Shown here: one piece after another, positions 1-8,462 of the stretch
Position numbering within the stretch: the first letter of the stretch is position 1
Layout: each line of letters begins with the position of its first letter
From: Terriglobia bacterium
GTDB taxonomy: Bacteria; Acidobacteriota; Terriglobia; UBA7540
Length of the DNA: 64,000 nt
Assembly: GCA_030041095.1 (NCBI GenBank)
Contig: JASHON010000169.1
Coordinates: 1 to 64,000, forward strand
Direction of reading: 5' to 3'
Made by a program: the position numbers and the translations under genes
The notes under the pieces: model-generated
What the model saw: the letters and a program-made list of their open reading frames with translations, nothing else
What the model was told of the DNA's origin: nothing
Databases searched by the model: none

Positions 1-182
1 CCGCCCTGGCCCATCACTTGGCCTGCCTCCTGTATCGCATGCTCCGGTTCGGGACTGAATACCACGACAAAGGGATGGAACATTACGAACGCAAATATCG
101 CGAAACGCAGATGAAATGGCTTCAAAAACAAGCTGCCGCCCTCAACATGCAACTCATTGCGATGCAGTCGGTTGCCAAGTGA
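1..182 (+). CDS. IS110-family transposase, C-terminal part (cut by window edge)
   Basis: The reading frame is open from the window edge (codons from base 3) to TGA at 180-182 and gives 59 residues. The pattern ALAHHLACLLYRML, then FGTEYHDKGMEHYERKY and a Lys/Gln-rich helix, matches the C-terminal helical tail of IS110/IS1111 transposases, which follows the serine-containing Tnp_20 domain. These enzymes are DEDD-type recombinases that act with a structured non-coding RNA from one element end. The N-terminal catalytic part lies outside the window, so I cannot say whether the gene is intact. The call rests on remembered family pattern only. Confidence 0.72.
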   Translation, partial: ALAHHLACLLYRMLRFGTEYHDKGMEHYERKYRETQMKWLQKQAAALNMQLIAMQSVAK

Positions 183-338
183 GTTTATGCAGAGCGACAG
201 CGAAGGATCCCGGTATTTCGCTTTTCAACCAACTGCAGAGATGCTTCGCTTCGCTCAGCATGACATCCTGGTCTTATTGAGTAGCCTGAGGGAGGTCGAT
301 GAAGATGCGTAAACAAACAGAGGCAACGCACCACCTAC

Positions 339-385
339 AACTGACAACTAACTGCTGACTGCTGACAACTGATAGCTGATAACTG
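339..385. repeat. Short tandem repeat tract (ACTGACAACT-like units)
   Basis: The tract repeats variants of CTGACAACT, CTGACTG and CTGATAACT in one direction. The units are imperfect and 7-10 bases long. It is non-coding and lies within the repeat cluster downstream of the IS110 transposase. Its function is unknown. Confidence 0.65.
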
Positions 386-397
386 TTCAACCCCATG

Positions 398-546
398 ACC
401 AACAAACCCAGTAACTTACTGAAAACAAACAATAGCGAAGAGAGCCGCAACCAACAAACCCAGTAAATTGATGAAAATGGGAGTGTTATCAACATTCGCC
501 CGGCAATAACCCAATAAGTTGATGAAAACAAGCAAGTAAGAAGAGC
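398..546. repeat. Three degenerate ~50-bp direct repeats
   Basis: Copies begin near 398, 450 and 504. The first two share ACCAACAAACCCAGTAA; copies two and three share a TTGATGAAAA segment; copies one and three share GAAAACAA and end in GAGCC or AGAGCC. The period is about 52 bases. Divergence between copies suggests an old tandem duplication and not an active array. Confidence 0.6.
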
Positions 547-875
547 CTGGAAACGCGAAAAACAGCACTCGAAACTCCAACGCTGGCTACCCGCTTGAAG
601 TTTGGATGGGGTTCACATGGCCATGACTGCGCGCCCACTTTCCACCGGCCCGGTCGCCGGCGGGATCGCTCCACTCTGCGCGCGCGAGGGAGCCCAGGTT
701 CCAGTATCCCGGCTTTCGGCGCGAACACGTCCGGCCAGAATCCAAAACCTGGACGAGCCTGTGTGGCGCGAACGCTGACTCCAGGATCAAAACTCATGGA
801 TGGGTTCTGACAAAGGCTTTGACGGTAGCACGTTGGCCTCGTTGCGTGGGTCGAACCGTTACCACTGAAACTTCA

Positions 876-1811
876 TCACGCCGAACGAAGCAGCGGGATG
901 GCGCCGAGAAGGGCAGCATCGTTGCCAAGTTGCGCCGCACGCAACTGCACCTTGCCCCACGGCGTCCATGCGTAGCGATTGACGTATTCCTGAAGAAACG
1001 GAAGTATGGTTGACGCGCGCTTCATTACGCCGCCGCCGAAGACGATCACTTCCGGATCGTAGGCGTGAATGAGGCTAACGGTGAGGGCACCCCACACTGC
1101 CAGGCAACGCTCGCGGACTGCCACCGCAACGGCGTCCCCCGCATCGGCATGGTGGAACAGCCGCTTGAAGCTGATGGAATTTTCCGTTGCCAGAGCGCTC
1201 GAGGCGAACCCTCGCGTATTCCTGCAAACCTCCGGCAATGACCATGCTGACGCTTCCGCCTCAGCGCAGCCAATCGCTCCGCACGTGCACCGGCGCCCGT
1301 TAAAAAGCACTGGAAGGTGACCTCCCAGGCATCCCGCTTGAGCGTGTTTGCCCCGCAAAAGCCCGCCCTGAATCATGGCCGCTGCACCGATTCCCGTGCC
1401 CAGCGTCACCATCACGACGTCCTCAAATCCCCTCGCCACGCCCGCATAGGACTCTCCGAGTAGAGCCATGCGCGCATCGTTCTCGATTTGAAAGCTGACT
1501 CCCAGCGAATCCTCACACCAGCTTCTCAGGTCGAGCGAGGGCGCGTCATCGTATTTGGCATTGGTTGAAACCACCTTTCCGCGGCCGTGGTCCACTAAGC
1601 CGCAAAAGGAGAATGCGAGTCCGGCGCATCCTGAAGGGCTCGTTCCGTGTTTGCCGAGAAGCGTTCGCAATGCCTCGGCCAGGAGCGGCAAAATAGACGC
1701 CAGGCCTTTCGAGCCTTCCGTTGGAATTGTCACGGCGCCGATCACGGCTTGGTCCTCCACCCAGGCGCACGTCGCGTGACTTCCTCCAAGATCAACTGCC
1801 AGCGCGTTCAT
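876..1811 (-). CDS. ROK-family sugar kinase (glucokinase-like)
   Basis: A 311-residue ROK protein, likely phosphorylating a hexose such as glucose or N-acetylmannosamine with ATP in the cytosol. Visible are the N-terminal phosphate loop VDLGGS (residues 6-11), the catalytic-type ND pair in IENDAR (about 111-112), GTGIG (138-142), a GGH segment (163-165) and the ROK zinc motif CTCGAIGCAE with Cys175, Cys177 and Cys182. The start at 1811 is preceded by GGAGGAGCG. The open frame continues upstream only by running through the tRNA gene, which I reject. The substrate cannot be told from sequence; a transcriptional ROK regulator is unlikely because no N-terminal helix-turn-helix is present. Confidence 0.9.
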   Translation of the reverse strand: MNALAVDLGGSHATCAWVEDQAVIGAVTIPTEGSKGLASILPLLAEALRTLLGKHGTSPSGCAGLAFSFCGLVDHGRGKVVSTNAKYDDAPSLDLRSWCEDSLGVSFQIENDARMALLGESYAGVARGFEDVVMVTLGTGIGAAAMIQGGLLRGKHAQAGCLGGHLPVLFNGRRCTCGAIGCAEAEASAWSLPEVCRNTRGFASSALATENSISFKRLFHHADAGDAVAVAVRERCLAVWGALTVSLIHAYDPEVIVFGGGVMKRASTILPFLQEYVNRYAWTPWGKVQLRAAQLGNDAALLGAIPLLRSA

Positions 1812-1870
1812 CGCTCCTCCACCGGCGTCACAGCACCTCTTGCGGTTCGGGGGTTGGCGTAGCTCGGCAA

Positions 1871-1946
1871 TGGTGGACCTGGGGAGGTTCGAACTCCCGA
1901 CCCCATGGTTGCAAACCATGTGCTCTCCCAACTGAGCTACAGGCCC
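1871..1946 (-). tRNA. tRNA-Ala (anticodon UGC)
   Basis: The 76-nt gene folds as a full cloverleaf on the minus strand. The acceptor GGGCCTG pairs with CAGGTCC (one G-U), and the 3' CCA is encoded. The D arm contains GTAGCTCAG, the anticodon loop TTTGCAA carries TGC, and the T arm contains GTTCGAACC. It sits 59 bases upstream of the ROK gene on the same strand, so the two may share a transcript. Confidence 0.96.
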
Positions 1947-2186
1947 GAAAGAATGCTTGTCTCATGATGAAGGAAGCAGCGGGTGTCGTCAAGAACGCCC
2001 GGCGGCGGATGCGCGAAGCGCCGCGCCTATTTTACTGCCCTGGCCACCCCGAGGCGCCTGCATCGGGCCGGTATTTGTCGCGCGCTGGGCCGGAATGTGA
2101 CGGGCGAGCAGCGCCACGCTAGACAAAATGAATGAGACCGCGACTAAAGTGAGCGGATCGCTTGCCTTAACTCTGTCGAGCCTTGA

Positions 2187-2552
2187 TTACCTGCTCTCCG
2201 TCGCCGGCTTCATCACGCTACCTACTGCTTGCACGATCTCCTCCCAGCGGGTTTCTTCCTTGACGAGATGCTTTCGACCGCCAGCGGTGAGCCGGTAGAA
2301 TTTTGCCCGCTGCTTGTTCTCCGTCACTTTCCATTCGGTGCTCACCCACCCCTGTCTTTCCAGACGGTGCAGGGCAGGGTAAAGTGATCCGGTCTCAACG
2401 GTGAGTACGTCCCCCGAGCCTGTCTGAATCGCACGGCTGATTCCGTAACCATGCTGCGGCCCCCACAGCAGCGTTCGCAGGATTAACATGTCCAAAGTTC
2501 CCTGCACAAGCTCAATCCGGTTTTGATACCGAGCGTTTTTGGATCTTGGCAT
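2187..2552 (-). CDS. PadR-family transcriptional regulator
   Basis: A 121-residue winged-helix regulator. The pattern LVQGTLDMLILRTL, then GPQHGYGISRAIQ, TGSLYPALHRLERQGWV and KFYRLTAGGRK is the classic PadR DNA-binding domain, covering roughly residues 14-100. The short C-terminal helix fits the small PadR class, which dimerises through it. In Acidobacteriota such regulators usually sit directly beside duplicated MacB/FtsX permeases. Here the only such permease is 11 kb away, so the target is unclear. The gene has no same-strand partner close by, and the downstream tRNA gene ends far from it. Confidence 0.9.
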   Translation of the reverse strand: MPRSKNARYQNRIELVQGTLDMLILRTLLWGPQHGYGISRAIQTGSGDVLTVETGSLYPALHRLERQGWVSTEWKVTENKQRAKFYRLTAGGRKHLVKEETRWEEIVQAVGSVMKPATESR

Positions 2553-2613
2553 GTAGAAACCCTACTTCCTCGTCGCGCGCCCTGTCAAGCGAACGATACG
2601 GAAATGAGGCAGA

Positions 2614-2653
2614 TCAGAATGACATTCGCTGAAAGCGTTTTTCAGCATTCTGC
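2614..2653 (-). repeat. 40-bp dispersed repeat, copy 1
   Basis: The reverse complement of this segment matches 63333-63372 at 37 of 40 positions, both containing AACGCTTTCA and CGAATGTCATTCTGA. It lies in the intergenic region between the PadR gene and the Gfo/Idh gene. The copies are in inverted orientation about 60.7 kb apart. Confidence 0.8.
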
Positions 2654-2787
2654 CAAAGGCTGCCGTCCTCAACGTGTTGAAATCCTTTCAAACGTTTCAC
2701 TCGCACCCCGGATACCCGCGGTAGTAGAATTGCCACTGCCGCTCGAAACCGTTGCAAGTATCTTGAGGCATGGAATAGGAGGAAGGT

Positions 2788-3912
2788 ATGGAGCGTGTGC
2801 GAATAGGGATCATTGGTTCGGCGTTTTCTTCTAACATTCACGCGGAAGCTTTTCAGGAGGTTCCCGAAGCAGAATTGGTAGTGGCTTGCTCGCCCGACAG
2901 TTCGCATGTGGAAAACTTCGCAGCAAAGTGGAAGATCCCGGACGCCGTAACGGATTACCGAAGAGTTGTAGAGCGCAAAGACGTGGCCGCCGTGGTCATT
3001 GGCATTCCCAACCACTTGCACCGTGCCGTGGCCGTGGCAGCGGCGGAAGCCGGAAAGCACATCATCATGGAAAAGCCCCTTGCTCATACGCTCGAAGACG
3101 CCGATGCGATCGTGGAAGCTTCCAGAAAACATCATGTGAAGCTGATGTACGCGGAAACCCTTTGCTTTACGCCCAAGTTCGCTCGCGCGAAGGCCCTCGT
3201 TGACGAGGGAGCCATCGGCCGGCTTTATATGGTGAAGCAAAACGAGAAGCATTCAGGGCCGCATTCAGACTGGTTCTATGACGTGCAGCGCTCGGGAGGC
3301 GGCGCGCTGATGGATATGGGATGCCACGGCATCGAATGGGCGCGCTGGATGTTTGGCAAGACGAAGCCGAAGAGCGTTCTTGCGCATTGCCAGCGCGTGC
3401 TGCACTCGCACCGCACGGACGGGGATGACAACTCCGTCGTCGTGCTGGAATTTGAAGGTGGTGGTATTGCCGTCATCGAAGACAGTTGGGCTAAACCGGG
3501 CGGCATGGACGATCGGGCCGAGCTTTACGGGACCGGCGGCGTCGTGCTGTGTGACCTCCTGCGCGGTAGCTCGATGGAAACCTACAGCACTCGCGGCTAT
3601 GGCTACGCCGTGGAAAAGGCGGGTGAAACCAAGGGCTGGACATTCACCGCGTCTGAAGAAGCGCACCTCTACGGCTTCCCACACGAGATGCGCCATTTTG
3701 TTCGCTGCATCCTGAACGACGAAACGCCCCGGGAAACAGGCGACGACGGGCGTGCGACGCTGGAAATCATTTACGCGGCATACGAATCCGCCGGGAGCGG
3801 CAAAAGAATTTCATGGCCGTATAAGCCCCAATTTCCCGATCGAGTTCCCGTTTATCCGTGGGCCTCAGGTGAAAGCGCTGCAACACCGTCTCGCGCCTCA
3901 GTAGGAACGTAG
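2788..3912 (+). CDS. Gfo/Idh/MocA-family NAD(P)-dependent oxidoreductase
   Basis: A 374-residue protein of the sugar/inositol dehydrogenase superfamily. The N-terminal Rossmann fold starts with RIGIIGSAFSSN (residues 5-16). The family Lys motif is present as MEKP (94-97), and Asp176-x-Gly-x-His180 in the C-terminal domain fits the catalytic DxxxH pattern. The start is fixed by AGGAGGAAGGT just before ATG. It is monocistronic in this window. The substrate is probably a pyranose or cyclitol, but it cannot be assigned. No Tat signal is present, so the enzyme is cytosolic, unlike many acidobacterial paralogues. Confidence 0.9.
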   Translation: MERVRIGIIGSAFSSNIHAEAFQEVPEAELVVACSPDSSHVENFAAKWKIPDAVTDYRRVVERKDVAAVVIGIPNHLHRAVAVAAAEAGKHIIMEKPLAHTLEDADAIVEASRKHHVKLMYAETLCFTPKFARAKALVDEGAIGRLYMVKQNEKHSGPHSDWFYDVQRSGGGALMDMGCHGIEWARWMFGKTKPKSVLAHCQRVLHSHRTDGDDNSVVVLEFEGGGIAVIEDSWAKPGGMDDRAELYGTGGVVLCDLLRGSSMETYSTRGYGYAVEKAGETKGWTFTASEEAHLYGFPHEMRHFVRCILNDETPRETGDDGRATLEIIYAAYESAGSGKRISWPYKPQFPDRVPVYPWASGESAATPSRASVGT

Positions 3913-4125
3913 ACTGGCCAGCCTTGGTCTGCCGCCCGCAGAATCCGGGAATTGTGGCGCCCGTCGGCCGTTGTAATGCTTTCCGAGGTCTTCCCGATCC
4001 CTCTCTGCGGGCGAACCATCACTGACCTGTAGGCTCAGTGAGAAGCGTACCGGAACTTGTTTTCACGGAAATGCAGAGGCGTTTCGCCTCGCGTCGCGTG
4101 ACCCATTGGCTTGCTCGGGAACTTC

Positions 4126-4758
4126 CTACGAGTGGTCCTGGCTGGAAGTGCAGGCTCCTGGGAATGACGTGTTATAGGTGTCTCCGGCGTACTGCAGCTC
4201 CATATCTAAACCGATCCTGGAGGTGTAGTAACCAAAAATGGTGAGTTCTTTGATGAGGTGGAAAAATCGCACTCCCGGCGAGTCCTGCGCATTCGGATTG
4301 CTGGGATTGGCGAGCGGTTGCAGCATGGCCGTCTGCTCTTCCGGCGTGAGACTCACAAACGGCTTGTTATGAATCGCCAGGCTGCGGCCGTCCAGCCAGG
4401 CCAGTCCCTGAACGATCTCCTTCTGCGCTTCCGGCGTCTCTTCGTTGTATTTCAAGTCGACGTAGCGATTGACGAGTGCGGCTTTGGCTCCGGGCGTATC
4501 TGTAGCCGGAATAATCAGGTCTGTGAGAACAATGATGGTTTGATTCTGGTGCTCGTCGAAAAAGCGAGGTTCCCAGTTGGCTTCAGACTGGTCTGCGGGA
4601 TCCGCAGCGGCGGGCGGGCGCGAGGCGGCGGAAGCGGCTCGAACGGTCTCCGCTTGGCCGAGAATGGGCAGCGCGGTGAGGCTGCCGGTGCCGATCACCA
4701 GCGTTTTCAGGGCGTCACGCCTTCCTGCATCGGCTTCATCTCCACGTTTTTTCTTCAT
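4126..4758 (-). CDS. Gluconate 2-dehydrogenase subunit 3-like protein (Tat signal)
   Basis: A 210-residue protein with a twin-arginine start (RRDALKTLVIGTG at about residues 13-25). The core, FFDEHQNQTIIVLTDLIIPATDTPGAK, is the hallmark of the gluconate dehydrogenase gamma-subunit family. That subunit chaperones and exports the flavoprotein partner to the periplasm, since the partner itself lacks a signal. It starts 23 bases after the GMC gene stop on the same strand, so the two form an operon. The usual third subunit, a multihaem cytochrome c, is not in the window. Confidence 0.87.
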   Translation of the reverse strand: MKKKRGDEADAGRRDALKTLVIGTGSLTALPILGQAETVRAASAASRPPAAADPADQSEANWEPRFFDEHQNQTIIVLTDLIIPATDTPGAKAALVNRYVDLKYNEETPEAQKEIVQGLAWLDGRSLAIHNKPFVSLTPEEQTAMLQPLANPSNPNAQDSPGVRFFHLIKELTIFGYYTSRIGLDMELQYAGDTYNTSFPGACTSSQDHS

Positions 4759-4781
4759 AGGGGGTACCTTTCGCTATCTTC

Positions 4782-6452
4782 CTACCCGAAAGCGCCGGTT
4801 CGCATCTGTTCGGCAATGTAGTCGGCCGTTCTCATGGAAAGCGCCAGGATCGTCAGTGTCGGGTTCTTCTCCGATGAGTTCACAAAACAGGCTGCGTCAG
4901 CCACAAACAGGTTCTTCACGTCATGAGCTTGATTGAATTTGTTCAGAACTGAAGTCTTCGGATCATTTCCCATGCGCGCCGTGCCTGCCGAATGAATGCT
5001 CCAGCCGGGCGCGAGCGGAGTGGTCCTTTCATTGATGATTTCAATTCCGGCCTTCTTGAACATTTCCCGTTGCGTATCATTGGCATCTTGCGCCATGGCC
5101 AGCTCGTTCGGTCCCCATTCGACTTCAAATTTGAGCACCGGAATGCCCCAAGCGTCGCAAACCAGCGGGTCGATCTCCACGTGATTTTCGGCTCTTGGCA
5201 CCACTTCGCCAAAGGAGCCGATACTCATCACCGTAGCGTAGTATTGCTTCACCTCTTCTTTGAAGTCGGCTCCGAAGCCCGGAATCTTCACGGCAAAACC
5301 GGGAAACTCACCGCTGCCACCCCCGCCCTCAAAACCGTAACCTCGCACGAAGTCTCTCCGCTTTTCTTTGAGGTTCCGAAAACGCGGAATGTAGATACCC
5401 GTACCCTCCGGGCGGGCGTCTCCGCCCCGGTTGGCATTCCCCTTGAGTTTTGGAATCAGACCGGTAATATCACCAGCCATAATCTGTTCGGAGAAGTATT
5501 TTCCCAGGACCCCGCTCGAATTGGCCAGGCCGTTTGGGAAATCGTCGCTTTTTGAGTTCAGCAGGATCCGTGTGGTATCCAGAGTTCCTGCGCCCATCAG
5601 GATGACTTTCCCAAAAACTTCTTCGACCTGGCGGCTGATTCGGTCAATGAAGAGAACGCTTCTGGCGCGGCCGTCGTCATCCGCGAGCACTTTCCAGACC
5701 ACGGCATTCGTCCGCAGCGTTAGATTCCCCGTCTTATGAGCAATGGGCAGCAACACCCCCACCGAGCTGAACGATGCAGAAACGTTGCACACGCGCCCGC
5801 AATGGCCACAATAATGGCATGACGCGCGGCCCTGAAATCCGGGCTGAGTCACGGTCGCGGACCGTCCATGAATCACATGCCACCCGGGAATCTCACGCTC
5901 CATCGCGTCTTTGAAAACTTCCTCTGCACAGGTGAAAGGAACGGGTGGAAGAAAGTGGCTGTCCGGGTTATTTTCGAGATGGTCGGCGTAACCACAAACG
6001 CCGATCATGTCTTCCACACGGTCGTAATACGGCTCGACGTCCGAGTAGGAGATGGGCCAGTTTTCTCCAGCGCCGTCGTAAGAGGCCGCCTTGAAATCTC
6101 GCGGGCTGAAGCGTAACGAAACAAGCCCCCAATGCAGCGTCTTGCCTCCCACCGCCTGGGCGCGAACCCACACGAATTTCTTGCCCGTGTATGGATTCTC
6201 CAACTCATTGACAAAATGTTTCTTGTTCCATTCGTTGGCGGTGTAGTTATACATGGCCCGCTCCGAAGGCCGAATTTTACCCCGGAACGGAAAGCGATAA
6301 GGCTTCCAGTGGTGATGAAAATCGGTGGCAGTATTGAAGAGCGGCCCTCGCTCGAGCATCAGGACCTTGAGGCCCTTCAAGCATAATTCGGTCGCCGCCA
6401 TGCCCCCCGCTGCGCCCGATCCCACCACCACTGCGTCGTAGACTTTGCTCAT
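4782..6452 (-). CDS. GMC-family FAD oxidoreductase, large subunit of a membrane sugar dehydrogenase
   Basis: A 556-residue flavoprotein. The FAD-binding motif GSGAAGG lies at residues 11-17, and the C-terminal active-site block contains HSAGTARMG and SSEKNPTLTILAL with the GMC His and Asn. A cysteine cluster, CHYCGHCGRVC, at about residues 212-222 resembles the position of the cluster-binding cysteines in bacterial FAD-glucose dehydrogenases, which suggests an Fe-S centre. It likely oxidises a sugar or sugar acid in the periplasm after export with the Tat-carrying small subunit just downstream. I chose ATG at 6452 because MSKVYDAVVVGSG is where the family begins; upstream in-frame ATG lacks support. 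Confidence 0.9.
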   Translation of the reverse strand: MSKVYDAVVVGSGAAGGMAATELCLKGLKVLMLERGPLFNTATDFHHHWKPYRFPFRGKIRPSERAMYNYTANEWNKKHFVNELENPYTGKKFVWVRAQAVGGKTLHWGLVSLRFSPRDFKAASYDGAGENWPISYSDVEPYYDRVEDMIGVCGYADHLENNPDSHFLPPVPFTCAEEVFKDAMEREIPGWHVIHGRSATVTQPGFQGRASCHYCGHCGRVCNVSASFSSVGVLLPIAHKTGNLTLRTNAVVWKVLADDDGRARSVLFIDRISRQVEEVFGKVILMGAGTLDTTRILLNSKSDDFPNGLANSSGVLGKYFSEQIMAGDITGLIPKLKGNANRGGDARPEGTGIYIPRFRNLKEKRRDFVRGYGFEGGGGSGEFPGFAVKIPGFGADFKEEVKQYYATVMSIGSFGEVVPRAENHVEIDPLVCDAWGIPVLKFEVEWGPNELAMAQDANDTQREMFKKAGIEIINERTTPLAPGWSIHSAGTARMGNDPKTSVLNKFNQAHDVKNLFVADAACFVNSSEKNPTLTILALSMRTADYIAEQMRTGAFG

Positions 6453-6634
6453 TCCCGATTCCCCATGTCCCTCAAAAGAGACCCTCCAGTGTTGCCCAAT
6501 CAAGAACGAATGACAAGAGTTTCGTGAGAGTCGTCTGCCGCACGAGACTTCTCACCAGAAGCGGATACGGCTGCCGCCCAGCGCTCCCTTCCCATATCAA
6601 TAGCCTGATAGAATTCGACGAGGGTAATCCAGTC

Positions 6635-6955
6635 ATGATGACCTTGGACGAGTCACTGGTTGCCGTGTGGCAGCAGGCATTGGCGGATGACAAGCCGGCG
6701 GTGGAATTGGAGGGCGGGCGTTACCGCGTGACGCGGACTCGATCCAAGGGTCTACTTACCGTGCGATTCAGGCACGGCGAACATGAGATCGAAGGGATCG
6801 AGCACAACCCCAATACAACGTCAAGATGGGCAGCCCTTGCCCGCGACGGGAAGCGGATCATGCAATTTTCGTTTCGTGGACGATACATTGCCAACGTCTG
6901 CGAAGGTGATTTGACGCGTTACGGCGCATGGCAAGACTTCGGCTTGCCCGGATAG
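6635..6955 (+). CDS. Small hypothetical protein
   Basis: A 106-residue acidic/basic mixed protein beginning MMTLDESLVAVWQQAL. Residues 25-75 alternate hydrophobic and charged positions in short strands (VELEGGRYRVTRT, LLTVRFRHGE, IMQFSFRGRYI), suggesting a small beta fold. There is no signal peptide or membrane segment. The open frame extends upstream to 6524, but a GAGGGT sequence sits near 6620 ahead of two consecutive ATGs (6635 and 6638), so the short form is preferred. I do not recognise the family. It is divergent from the GMC operon and precedes the metallophosphoesterase gene. Confidence 0.6.
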   Translation: MMTLDESLVAVWQQALADDKPAVELEGGRYRVTRTRSKGLLTVRFRHGEHEIEGIEHNPNTTSRWAALARDGKRIMQFSFRGRYIANVCEGDLTRYGAWQDFGLPG

Positions 6956-7118
6956 CGGTGCGGCAACGCCCGCGCCATCACGGCGTTGGGGCGTCCCGGA
7001 CCACCTCCGGATCGGGCGCGGCGCAGGCGTTGATCGGTCTTCGCGCAATGAAACGCTTGGGCAGCCTCACCGGCGCCGTTTGACAGGTGGAGTGGAATTG
7101 CAACAAGCTGGTCCTTAT

Positions 7119-8432
7119 ATGCACCACTTTGCGCTCAATCACCTTCTTTACCGGTTTATCCGATCTCCCCGGGCCAAGGTGGCGCTGGGGCTCCTGTTTT
7201 TTTATATCGCGAGCCAGGTGTTCTGGATTGCGAAGCTGCGGCAGTGGAAGCGGCGGTTGCTCACACGCCGGAGCTTGCGCCGGTGGCTCGGCGTCGCGGG
7301 CTGGCTACTCTATGTCGGGTTTTACGTCTACGATTTTTGGACCTTTCGCCATACGCCCAGTCCCACTCGCTTGACTCTCGGCACGGCGCTCTTTCAGGGG
7401 CCCTTCCAGTGGTGGCTGTTCGGCTCGTCCTTGGGCTTCGCCATCTATCTGGTCGTGCTGGCGGTCGGCGCGGTTTGCCGCCTGGCGGTGCGGGTCATCC
7501 AGCGCGAGCCTTCGCCCGCAGCCTCCGCTGACGCGCCTGTGGATCCGCCCTCGCCGTCCGGCCCATCGCGCCGGCAGTTCGTTAAGCAGACAGCAACGGC
7601 CTTGGGCGCGATCCCGTTTGCCGCGGGCGCTTACGGTGCGCTTTATGGCCGGCTTGACCTGAAAGTCACTCATCCCCGAATCGTCCTCCCTCACCTTCCG
7701 CAGTCGTTCGAGGGATTCACGATTCTTCAGCTTTCGGATCTGCACATTGGCCCATTCATGACAGCGCGCGAAATACAAAAAGTGGCCGAAGTCTCCAACC
7801 GGCTGCGCCCTGACCTCATGGTGCTGACCGGCGATTTTGTTACGTGGGATGCTTCCACTCAATACGCCGTGGTGGACGCGCTTTCCGGGCTCAAGGCGCC
7901 TTTCGGCGTGTGGGGCTGCCTGGGCAACCATGAAATCTACACACATACTCAGAGATCGATTACCCGGCTCTTCGCCAAAGTTGGCTTTCGAATTCTGCGC
8001 TACGAGAACGCGCTCGTTCAAAACCAAAGCGGCGCCATCAACTTGATTGGAGTAGATTTCGAGCAATTCTCGCACGGCGGATGGGGCGGCGCCGGCCACG
8101 TCCGGCGTTATCTGCCGGGCGTCGATAAGCTGATGATGCCCGACCGAGCCAATATTCTTCTCAGCCATAATCCCAACACCTTCGACCGCGCGGCCCAACT
8201 CGGCATCGATCTGACGATTTCCGGCCATACGCACGGCGGACAAATCAACCTCGAGCTGGCCGGCATCGAGATTTCGCCGGCTTGGCTCTACACGAAATAC
8301 GTCCGAGGATGGTTTAGAAAAGGAAAGAGCCACCTTTACGTGAATCGAGGGATTGGAACGATTGTCGTACCCGTGCGTATCGGCGCCCCTCCGGAAATCA
8401 CGGTGTATCACCTCAGCCGCATCGCCGGCTGA
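7119..8432 (+). CDS. Membrane-anchored metallophosphoesterase (YaeI-like)
   Basis: A 437-residue protein. Three or four hydrophobic helices occupy about residues 20-125. A second signal-like segment, SRRQFVKQTATALGAIPFA, follows at about 150-168 and resembles a Tat signal. The catalytic domain then shows the calcineurin-like set: SDLHIGP (Asp207, His209), GDFVTWD, LGNHE and GHTHGG, which bind two metals. Relatives include YaeI-type phosphodiesterases with possible activity on phospholipid or UDP-linked substrates. The frame could start at TTG 7080, but no ribosome binding site favours it. The C-terminal domain faces the periplasm if the Tat-like segment works. Confidence 0.85.
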   Translation: MHHFALNHLLYRFIRSPRAKVALGLLFFYIASQVFWIAKLRQWKRRLLTRRSLRRWLGVAGWLLYVGFYVYDFWTFRHTPSPTRLTLGTALFQGPFQWWLFGSSLGFAIYLVVLAVGAVCRLAVRVIQREPSPAASADAPVDPPSPSGPSRRQFVKQTATALGAIPFAAGAYGALYGRLDLKVTHPRIVLPHLPQSFEGFTILQLSDLHIGPFMTAREIQKVAEVSNRLRPDLMVLTGDFVTWDASTQYAVVDALSGLKAPFGVWGCLGNHEIYTHTQRSITRLFAKVGFRILRYENALVQNQSGAINLIGVDFEQFSHGGWGGAGHVRRYLPGVDKLMMPDRANILLSHNPNTFDRAAQLGIDLTISGHTHGGQINLELAGIEISPAWLYTKYVRGWFRKGKSHLYVNRGIGTIVVPVRIGAPPEITVYHLSRIAG

Positions 8433-8462
8433 TTCGCCACCACCTCCGCCCGACGCTTTCTC

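Larger units (their letters stand above)
183..875. other. Gene-free, repeat-rich stretch after the transposase
   Basis: About 690 bases lie between the transposase stop and the ROK gene stop. From left to right it holds a REP-like segment (about 190-270) with GCTTCGCTTCGCTCAGCATG, a short-period tandem tract (339-385), three degenerate ~50-bp direct repeats (398-546), and a GC-rich segment (595-810) with short open frames on both strands. None of those frames has a ribosome binding site or a recognisable domain, so I do not call them genes. In IS1111-type elements the guide-RNA end lies 3' of the transposase, so part of this DNA could belong to the insertion element. The boundary is not visible. 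Confidence 0.6.

Noticed and set aside
398-546. CRISPR array
   Set aside because: Only three diverged copies, no spacer of unique sequence of constant length and no cas gene.
489-810. Several short open frames on both strands
   Set aside because: They overlap each other, lack ribosome sites and domains, and lie in repeat DNA.
1812-1931. N-terminal extension of the ROK kinase
   Set aside because: The frame is open but runs through the tRNA-Ala gene; the start at 1811 has a strong ribosome site and matches the family start.
4076-4090. Intrinsic terminator between the Gfo/Idh gene and the GMC unit
   Set aside because: A 6-bp GAGGCG/CGCCTC hairpin exists but no U-run follows.
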